35,236 nt of DNA from assembly GCA_900766195.1 (NCBI GenBank), contig CAAFUN010000063.1:1-35236 (forward strand), read 5' to 3'. The number at the start of each line of letters is the position of its first letter. The first letter of the stretch is position 1. This DNA comes from an uncultured Bacteroides sp. GTDB lineage: Bacteria > Bacteroidota > Bacteroidia > Bacteroidales > Bacteroidaceae. This document shows positions 29,250 to 35,236 of this stretch, in pieces. The notes beneath the pieces are model-generated. The model was not told the origin of the DNA and made no database searches. It saw only the letters and a program-made list of their open reading frames with translations. A program made the translations under genes and the position numbers.

Positions 29250-29639
29250 ATGAAACAATACTTAGCAACAATCGCCATTCCCGGCAAGACAAAGGCCCAC
29301 GTAGCCATCATTCCAAGCACATTCCGCCTGATTGTACACTCACCACAGGAATCTGATAAGATGTGTGTGAGTTTGAATGACCGCACAGGACAGCTGATTT
29401 ACATCACGCTCTACCCACGAACCGATGAACTGAAAACCTCCATGCGTAGTCTCTCAGTCGAGGATCGAAAATATCTGGATGAAGATATGCGTGACAGCAT
29501 CCTGTCAGAAATCAGTCGTTTCTTCACAACGGGTAAGGACTATAACAACAGCTACAATCCTGTGCGAAATCTTGACTTGGACATCTGGCGAGACCATTGG
29601 GAAGAATGCCTTGAGAACTGGATTGAAGAGTTGGAGTAA
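29250..29639 (+). CDS. Small acidic hypothetical protein in tra operon (second of two)
   Basis: The 129-residue soluble protein begins with beta-like stretches (YLATIAIPGKTKAHVAIIPS) and ends WEECLENWIEELE. It is possibly a paralog of the preceding gene by its ISRFFTTGKDYN block and similar size. It starts 15 bp after that gene and 51 bp before traG. No function is assigned. Confidence 0.65.
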   Translation: MKQYLATIAIPGKTKAHVAIIPSTFRLIVHSPQESDKMCVSLNDRTGQLIYITLYPRTDELKTSMRSLSVEDRKYLDEDMRDSILSEISRFFTTGKDYNNSYNPVRNLDLDIWRDHWEECLENWIEELE

Positions 29640-29690
29640 TCTACTCCACTGCTTTAACAACAAGAAAACACAACTACTAATCAATAATTG

Positions 29691-32390
29691 ATGACCCTAT
29701 ACGTAATACTCATATTCTTTGCAATTCTTGCAGGTATGGCAATCTCTGTATCTGTTTTTGGCACGGGCGGTAAACGCAAGAAAATCTTTCAGGATATATA
29801 CTTTTCCGTGGAAGACAATAAAGGTGTTGGTGTTGTGTACACAAAGACAGGCGAATACTCTGCTATCCTGAAAATAGCGAACCCTGTGCAGAAATACTCT
29901 GCGAACATAGACAGCTACTATGATTTCACGACATTGATGAGTGCAGTCATTCAGACTTTGGGTGAAGGTTATGCCGTCCATAAGCAGGACATCTTTATCC
30001 GTAAAGACTTTGCTTCTGATGATGACAGCAAGAAGGAATTTCTTTCTGATGCCTATTTCAAGTACTTCACTGGAAGAACCTACACTGACAGCATCTGCTA
30101 TCTGACCATCACACAAGAATGCAAGAAAAGCCGTCTGTTCTCCTACGATAGTAAGACATGGCGAGATTTTCAGGTAAAGATTCGCAAAGTACACGACCAG
30201 CTAAAAGATGGTGGTGTAAAAGCTGAGTTCCTGACAAAGCAGGAAGCAAGCGAGTATGTTGACCGTTATTTTGCCATGAACTTCACCGACAAAACCATCT
30301 CGATGAACAATTTCAAGGTGGATGAAGAATGCGTGGAACTTGGCGATAAGCGTTGCAAGGTCTATAGTTTGGTAGATGTGGATTATGCCAGCTTGCCCGG
30401 TTTTGTACGACCATACACCAACATTGAAGTAAACAACACCAGTATGCCTGTCGACTTGCTTTCGCATATCGACAGCATCCCGGGTGCTGAAACCGTCATC
30501 TACAATCAGATGATCTACATGCCGAATCAGAAACGAGAACTTGCCCTCTTGGATAAGAAGAAAAACCGACATGCCAGTATTCCTAACCCATCCAACGAAA
30601 TGGCTGTGGAAGATATTAAGCGTGTGCAGGAAGTCATTGCAAGAGAAAGCAAGCAGTTAGTTTATACTCACTACAACCTGATGGTATGTACTCCAAAGGA
30701 TGCCGACATGCAGAAATGCACCAACCATCTGGAAAACCAGTTTGGACGAATGGGCATACATATCAGTAAGCGAGCCTATAATCAGTTGGAACTCTTCGTC
30801 AATTCATTTCCGGGCAACTGCTATGGTATGAATGAAGACTACGACCGATTCCTTACCCTTAGCGATGCCGCTTGTTGTCTGTTTTACAAAGAACAGATTC
30901 AGCATAGCGAAGAGACACCATTGAAGATTTGCTATACAGACCGTCAAGGTGTACCTGTGGCAATCGATATTACAGGTAAAGAAGGACGTAACAAGCTGAC
31001 AGACAATAGTAATTTCTTTTGCCTCGGTCCAAGCGGAAGTGGCAAGAGTTTTCACATGAACAGCGTCGTCCGCCAACTTTGGGAGCAGAATACCGATGTG
31101 GTTATGGTTGATACGGGTAACTCTTATGAAGGACTTTGTGAATACGTTGGTGGTAAATATATCTCCTACACCGAGGAGAAACCAATTACCATGAACCCAT
31201 TCCGCATTAAGCGTGAAGAGTTGAACGTAGAAAAGACCGGATTCTTGAAAAACCTGACTCTGCTTATCTGGAAAGGTACACAAGGTGAAATCACAAAGAC
31301 AGAAGACCGATTGATAGACCAGGTAATCACAGAATACTATGATGTTTATTTCAATGGTTTCAACGGCTTCACTCCACCACAAAGGGAGGATTTGCGACAA
31401 AGTATGCTGATTGATGACCGGAGTAATAACCGAGGTACAAAAGAGACAGATAAGGAACGTGAAGAGCGTATCAACAAGGAAATTGATGAGATTGAAAGCC
31501 GTAGAAAAGACTTGAAGGTGGAAACACTCTCATTCAACACTTTCTATGAATACTCCGTTCAGCGTATTCCTGACATCTGTCATGAGAATAACCTCAGTGG
31601 CGTGGATATATCTACTTACCGCTATATGATGAAGGATTTCTATCGAGGCGGTAATCATGATAAGACCCTCAATGAGGATATGGACGGCTCACTCTTCGAT
31701 GAAACATTTATCGTGTTTGAGATTGATGCCATTAAGGACGACCCTGTGCTTTTCCCTATCGTCACCTTGATTATCATGGACGTATTCTTGCAAAAGATGC
31801 GTATCAAAAAGAACCGCAAGGTCTTGGTTATCGAGGAAGCATGGAAAGCTATCGCTTCACCATTGATGGCGGAATACATCAAGTATCTGTATAAAACAGC
31901 TCGTAAGTTCTGGGCATCAGTCGGTGTGGTAACTCAGGAAATTCAGGATATCATCGGCTCTCCAGTAGTTAAGGAAGCTATCATCAACAACTCTGATGTG
32001 GTGATGCTGCTCGACCAGAGTAAGTTCAGAGAGCGATTTGATAATATCAAATCTATTTTGGGACTTACCGATGTGGATTGCAAGAAGATCTTCACCATCA
32101 ACCGCCTTGAAAACAAGGCAGGAAGAAGCTTCTTCCGTGAGGTGTTCATCCGAAGAGGAACAACCAGTGGAGTCTTTGGTGTAGAAGAACCTCGTGAATG
32201 TTATATGACCTATACAACTGAGCGAGCCGAGAAAGAAGCCTTGAAACTCTATAAGAGTGAATTGAAATGTACACACCAGCAAGCTATTGAGGCATATTGC
32301 CGTGATTGGAACCTGTCTGGCATTGACAAATCATTGCCTTTTGCACAAAAAGTAAATAAGGAAGGTAAAGTATTGAACCTGAAAAAGTAA
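29691..32390 (+). CDS. traG: TraG conjugation ATPase (VirB4-like)
   Basis: The 899-residue protein has one N-terminal membrane segment (about 4-24). The P-loop GPSGSGKSF begins near residue 446, and the Walker B strand VLVIEEAWKAIAS lies near 711-723. SPVVKEAIINNSDVVMLLDQ follows, a block typical of VirB4/TraG ATPases of Bacteroidetes elements. It powers assembly of the type IV secretion channel and substrate transfer. An insert of charged residues (about 585-610, ETDKEREERINKEIDEIE) lies between the two motifs. ATG 29691 is preferred over the adjacent TTG 29688. It is followed 2 bp later by the 869-residue exported protein, so the operon continues. Confidence 0.92.
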   Translation: MTLYVILIFFAILAGMAISVSVFGTGGKRKKIFQDIYFSVEDNKGVGVVYTKTGEYSAILKIANPVQKYSANIDSYYDFTTLMSAVIQTLGEGYAVHKQDIFIRKDFASDDDSKKEFLSDAYFKYFTGRTYTDSICYLTITQECKKSRLFSYDSKTWRDFQVKIRKVHDQLKDGGVKAEFLTKQEASEYVDRYFAMNFTDKTISMNNFKVDEECVELGDKRCKVYSLVDVDYASLPGFVRPYTNIEVNNTSMPVDLLSHIDSIPGAETVIYNQMIYMPNQKRELALLDKKKNRHASIPNPSNEMAVEDIKRVQEVIARESKQLVYTHYNLMVCTPKDADMQKCTNHLENQFGRMGIHISKRAYNQLELFVNSFPGNCYGMNEDYDRFLTLSDAACCLFYKEQIQHSEETPLKICYTDRQGVPVAIDITGKEGRNKLTDNSNFFCLGPSGSGKSFHMNSVVRQLWEQNTDVVMVDTGNSYEGLCEYVGGKYISYTEEKPITMNPFRIKREELNVEKTGFLKNLTLLIWKGTQGEITKTEDRLIDQVITEYYDVYFNGFNGFTPPQREDLRQSMLIDDRSNNRGTKETDKEREERINKEIDEIESRRKDLKVETLSFNTFYEYSVQRIPDICHENNLSGVDISTYRYMMKDFYRGGNHDKTLNEDMDGSLFDETFIVFEIDAIKDDPVLFPIVTLIIMDVFLQKMRIKKNRKVLVIEEAWKAIASPLMAEYIKYLYKTARKFWASVGVVTQEIQDIIGSPVVKEAIINNSDVVMLLDQSKFRERFDNIKSILGLTDVDCKKIFTINRLENKAGRSFFREVFIRRGTTSGVFGVEEPRECYMTYTTERAEKEALKLYKSELKCTHQQAIEAYCRDWNLSGIDKSLPFAQKVNKEGKVLNLKK

Positions 32391-32392
32391 GC

Positions 32393-35002
32393 ATGAAGAA
32401 GTTTCTTTGTACCATCATTGTTCTGCTTGTCGGCATCGTTGAGATGTCGGCACAGTATTATCGTATCAATTATGATGCGAAGACAATAGCTGCCATGGCC
32501 GGAGCATACGGTACAGAGGCGGCTTCTGAGGCATATTACAATGAGCAGATTAAGGAGATTCTAAAGCATTACCGTTCGGCGGAAGTTGCTGCTGCTACCA
32601 TCTATACATCAAAATATATGGATAGAAAGGCTCTCACAGACCTTGGCTTGTGGGCTTCGGCAGAAGAGAATTACTATTACCGACGTATCTACAACATGGT
32701 GTCGGCTAAGATTATGCCAAAGATCTGGGATTTGTCTGGACTGATACTCAAACGTCCTCAGAATGCATTCTACAATGGCGCATACCTGTTTAAGGCTTGT
32801 GAAGACACCAAGAATCTCTGTATGCAGTTCGAATCTGTTGTTACAAACAGCCGATTGTCATTCCGTGATATAGCCTTTCTTGAAATGTGCCCAGAAGCCA
32901 AAGCCATTTTTGACCTCACGCAAATGGGTAATATGAATTGGAATGCAGTTATGAACTCGTTTGGAAGCATATCGGGCAACTTCACTAAGGATAATCTAAA
33001 ATCAGACTTGGAAACGCTCTACTCCAACGGAGTAAGCCTCATTTCTGGAGGTGGCAGTAATCTTGGCAATCAATTGATGGGCAAAAGCTCGTTTGATGAC
33101 CTTGTTAATGGCAAAGCTTCTGCAATCGCTGAAGTAGCAAAGAACTCATACGGAATTTTCAACAGAGCCTATAACAATCTTGGAGGGACACTTATTGGTC
33201 TTGCTGGAGATAATGTAAGTAATCTCTTCAACGTTTCCAATTACAATCTTTCTTCATGGATTACGGATTATAATCAGGAATCCATAGGCAGATATTATAC
33301 ACAAAGATGGTATATCTATCGCAGAGATGCAGGTAGTGAAACCTTGTGTAACTACATTCCACCAACAGATGACAACAGCGTTATTAATGGTGGAGAGTGG
33401 TATCGTATCTCAACAAACGATAAGTACTTCTACCCATCTTCAAGCCAATACGAGGCCATTAAACAGAACTCGGAACGATATGCCGGGTGGTCAAGAAGCC
33501 GTGTAGCCCAACTTAATCAGGCCAACGACGGTAATAACTATTCAATTGGATTCTCTCTTTATGCCTATATCATCAGCAAAGGTGGAAAGCAGACAAAGAA
33601 ATCGTATGCCTATTCTGTTACAGTAACGAAAAGTTGGAACCGTACAGAAGAAGTCTATGAGGATTATTTTGATTCCTACTCTATGGATCTAAATACATTC
33701 AAAGCTCAGTTGCAGGCACGATTGAATGATTTGAATGACAACGAAGATGGCTATACCTATTATATAGGTTATGACAGCAAGAACTACTATCAAGCAACGG
33801 ATGCCAACAAGTTGAAAGGTTGTGAGATGGCAATTATCTCTGTTACCTGTCACGACAATGTATCTCTGGGTGAAGGAACAACGCAGTATAAATGTGGAAG
33901 TTGTGGCGGTTCGGTGAATGCCCATACCAAGGAGTGCGCTATGCTCACGACCTTACCCACAAACAATAACCTCGACCTTTCAGAGTTGTATGCCCAGGAA
34001 ACCGAAGCAAGAAACAACATCACAGCCATTCAAAGCAAGATAGATTATCTGGAAGCCGAAAATGCCAAACTAGTTAAACTGATGGCAACAAGCAGTTATG
34101 CCGACTTGGGTAGATACCGCACGATGTATAATGAGAACAAGGCTCAGATTGAAGCCCTTCAAAAAGAGTTGGCAACATGGCAAAAGAAACTGGGTGATAT
34201 TGAGCAGGCTAAGGCAGAAGCCGCTAATGATAATGCCACAGCTACCGATGACTACTATCGTATTCCGGCCATTATGAATGATTGCAAAATCGCTTATAAC
34301 CTGACTTGGAACGGTAACGGATGGTGGGAAGGCAATACCTATTGCAGAAAAGCAACGATGCCAAACATCAATGGTGAGATTATTTTCAAGGCAAACGTCA
34401 GCATTGCCAGAAAGCCTAAGTATTTCCTTGGTATCAAAATCCATAGAGCCATTGTGCAGATTTCATGGTCACTGACCGGAGAGTATTCTGATACACAGGT
34501 CGTAGATATGGTGGAACTAAACCCAAGCGATAATGAATCAACCAAAACAAACATTGTAAACAAACACATTTCAGATGTAGCCAAACAATATCCTAATTGT
34601 CTGATCAGCACTGAATACATACGAACAGAGCCACAATCGCCCGATGATACAGAGGACACCTATCATCTGTTATGGTCATCCGACAGATTGGAAATTGCTC
34701 GCGAAATAGATGCACGAATCACAAAAATCTATGCTGATTTGGTAAGCATGGAAAAGATGATGTACTACAAAGTGTCCATCATGGATCTACTTCGCCAACA
34801 AGGATTCCAATTGGATAAAGACCAAGGCAGACGACTGAACCTCTTGGAAACCTGCCATGAGCAGTGGATGGAGAATGCCAGAACAGCTAAAGAAAAGGGA
34901 AAGAAGGATGATGATCGAAACTCCGATAACAGAGTGCCGCAAGGTGGAATCATCGAGCAAGCCCCAATTGAGTTTAAACCGGAAGAAGACGCAGAGCCAT
35001 GA
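32393..35002 (+). CDS. Large exported conjugation protein with coiled coil
   Basis: The 869-residue protein has a signal peptide (MKKFLCTIIVLLVGIVEMSA, cut near residue 20). The N-terminal 180 residues are helical, residues 200-300 are Gly/Asn/Ser-rich, and a coiled coil spans about 535-615 (LEAENAKLVKLM and IEALQKELATWQKKL). A C-rich site Cys501-x2-Cys504-x6-His511-x3-Cys515 could bind zinc. It sits directly after traG (2 bp) and its stop overlaps the next gene by 4 bp (ATGA). It might belong to the DUF5045-type proteins I recall after traG in Bacteroidales transfer operons; this is a weak recollection. It is periplasmic or on the outer face of the mating channel. Confidence 0.72.
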   Translation: MKKFLCTIIVLLVGIVEMSAQYYRINYDAKTIAAMAGAYGTEAASEAYYNEQIKEILKHYRSAEVAAATIYTSKYMDRKALTDLGLWASAEENYYYRRIYNMVSAKIMPKIWDLSGLILKRPQNAFYNGAYLFKACEDTKNLCMQFESVVTNSRLSFRDIAFLEMCPEAKAIFDLTQMGNMNWNAVMNSFGSISGNFTKDNLKSDLETLYSNGVSLISGGGSNLGNQLMGKSSFDDLVNGKASAIAEVAKNSYGIFNRAYNNLGGTLIGLAGDNVSNLFNVSNYNLSSWITDYNQESIGRYYTQRWYIYRRDAGSETLCNYIPPTDDNSVINGGEWYRISTNDKYFYPSSSQYEAIKQNSERYAGWSRSRVAQLNQANDGNNYSIGFSLYAYIISKGGKQTKKSYAYSVTVTKSWNRTEEVYEDYFDSYSMDLNTFKAQLQARLNDLNDNEDGYTYYIGYDSKNYYQATDANKLKGCEMAIISVTCHDNVSLGEGTTQYKCGSCGGSVNAHTKECAMLTTLPTNNNLDLSELYAQETEARNNITAIQSKIDYLEAENAKLVKLMATSSYADLGRYRTMYNENKAQIEALQKELATWQKKLGDIEQAKAEAANDNATATDDYYRIPAIMNDCKIAYNLTWNGNGWWEGNTYCRKATMPNINGEIIFKANVSIARKPKYFLGIKIHRAIVQISWSLTGEYSDTQVVDMVELNPSDNESTKTNIVNKHISDVAKQYPNCLISTEYIRTEPQSPDDTEDTYHLLWSSDRLEIAREIDARITKIYADLVSMEKMMYYKVSIMDLLRQQGFQLDKDQGRRLNLLETCHEQWMENARTAKEKGKKDDDRNSDNRVPQGGIIEQAPIEFKPEEDAEP

Positions 35003-35236
35003 GAATGATGATAAAACTGTTTTTGATGACATTGCTTACAGTCATTCCATCATTGACGTATGCCCAACAGGATATACCGACTTTGGAGGCCTATATCAAT
35101 GACCATAAGAGTGTTCGCAGTATGTTGCTGGCACGATCAACGCTAGAACTCAGCAATTCCCTGTTGCATGATTACAGCAAGACGGCTGCCGTGGAATATA
35201 AGGAACTGAATGTTGACTTGGATAAATACACCAGAG
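34999..35236 (+). CDS. Exported transfer-operon protein, 3' end outside window
   Basis: The first 79 codons are present. There is a clear signal peptide (MRMMIKLFLMTLLTVIPSLTYA cut as TYA-QQ), followed by a helical mature start DIPTLEAYINDHKSVRSMLL. ATG 34999 overlaps the upstream stop (ATGA). It is in the position where CTnDOT-type operons carry further exported Tra proteins. The gene runs off the window edge, so the family cannot be set. Confidence 0.72.
   Translation, partial: MRMMIKLFLMTLLTVIPSLTYAQQDIPTLEAYINDHKSVRSMLLARSTLELSNSLLHDYSKTAAVEYKELNVDLDKYTR

Overview
The window reads as part of a Bacteroidales (Bacteroides/Prevotella-type) integrative conjugative element (ICE) carrying two smaller mobilizable elements. 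Three things point there. The transfer genes are of the Bacteroidetes CTnDOT type: DUF4134/TraE, DUF4133/TraF and a VirB4-like TraG. Upstream regions repeatedly carry the Bacteroides -7 box TAnnTTTG. The relaxases, MobC and Arm-type tyrosine recombinases also fit that phylum. No rRNA, tRNA or CRISPR array was seen.

Layout. (1) 1-2233: the end of a helix-turn-helix (excisionase-like) gene, a RepA-like ATPase and a Toprim/primase-like protein. (2) 2496-4158: an AbiEi/AbiEii type IV toxin-antitoxin (phage-exclusion) pair. (3) 4417-5573: the start of a transfer operon, with a small membrane protein, one complete DUF4134 protein and the first 97 codons of a second one (traE). (4) 5574-15931, element 1 (10,358 bp): two tandem integrases at its left end, a helix-turn-helix gene, a small conserved gene, a third recombinase, a winged-helix-like gene, mobilization genes and a membrane protein. 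Its leftward cargo pair is a nucleotidyltransferase and a nucleoside phosphorylase. (5) 15932-15972: 41 bp of traE. (6) 15973-26741, element 2 (10,769 bp): the same gene order (helix-turn-helix, small conserved gene, winged-helix-like gene, MobC, relaxase, membrane protein). Its cargo is a DUF2971 protein with a small partner and a divergent methyltransferase/putative endonuclease pair. Two leftward tandem integrases lie at its right end. (7) 26742-35236: the end of traE, then traF, a fimbrillin-like lipoprotein, two small acidic proteins, traG, a large exported protein and the start of another exported protein.

The main observation is that traE is cut into three pieces by two separate, precise insertions, each bounded by a 7-bp direct repeat (TCAAGAA for element 1, TTGGTGG for element 2). 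Removing both restores a 125-codon, in-frame DUF4134 gene 13 bp upstream of traF. The two insertion points are only about 40 bp apart. As drawn, the ICE should lack this TraE pilin-like subunit unless both elements excise. The elements may therefore act as removable interrupters of conjugation, or may have immobilized the ICE.

The two elements share a plan, but their integrase modules lie in mirror image and their relaxases and cargo differ. Functional names rest on motifs and family resemblance read by eye; no database search was possible.
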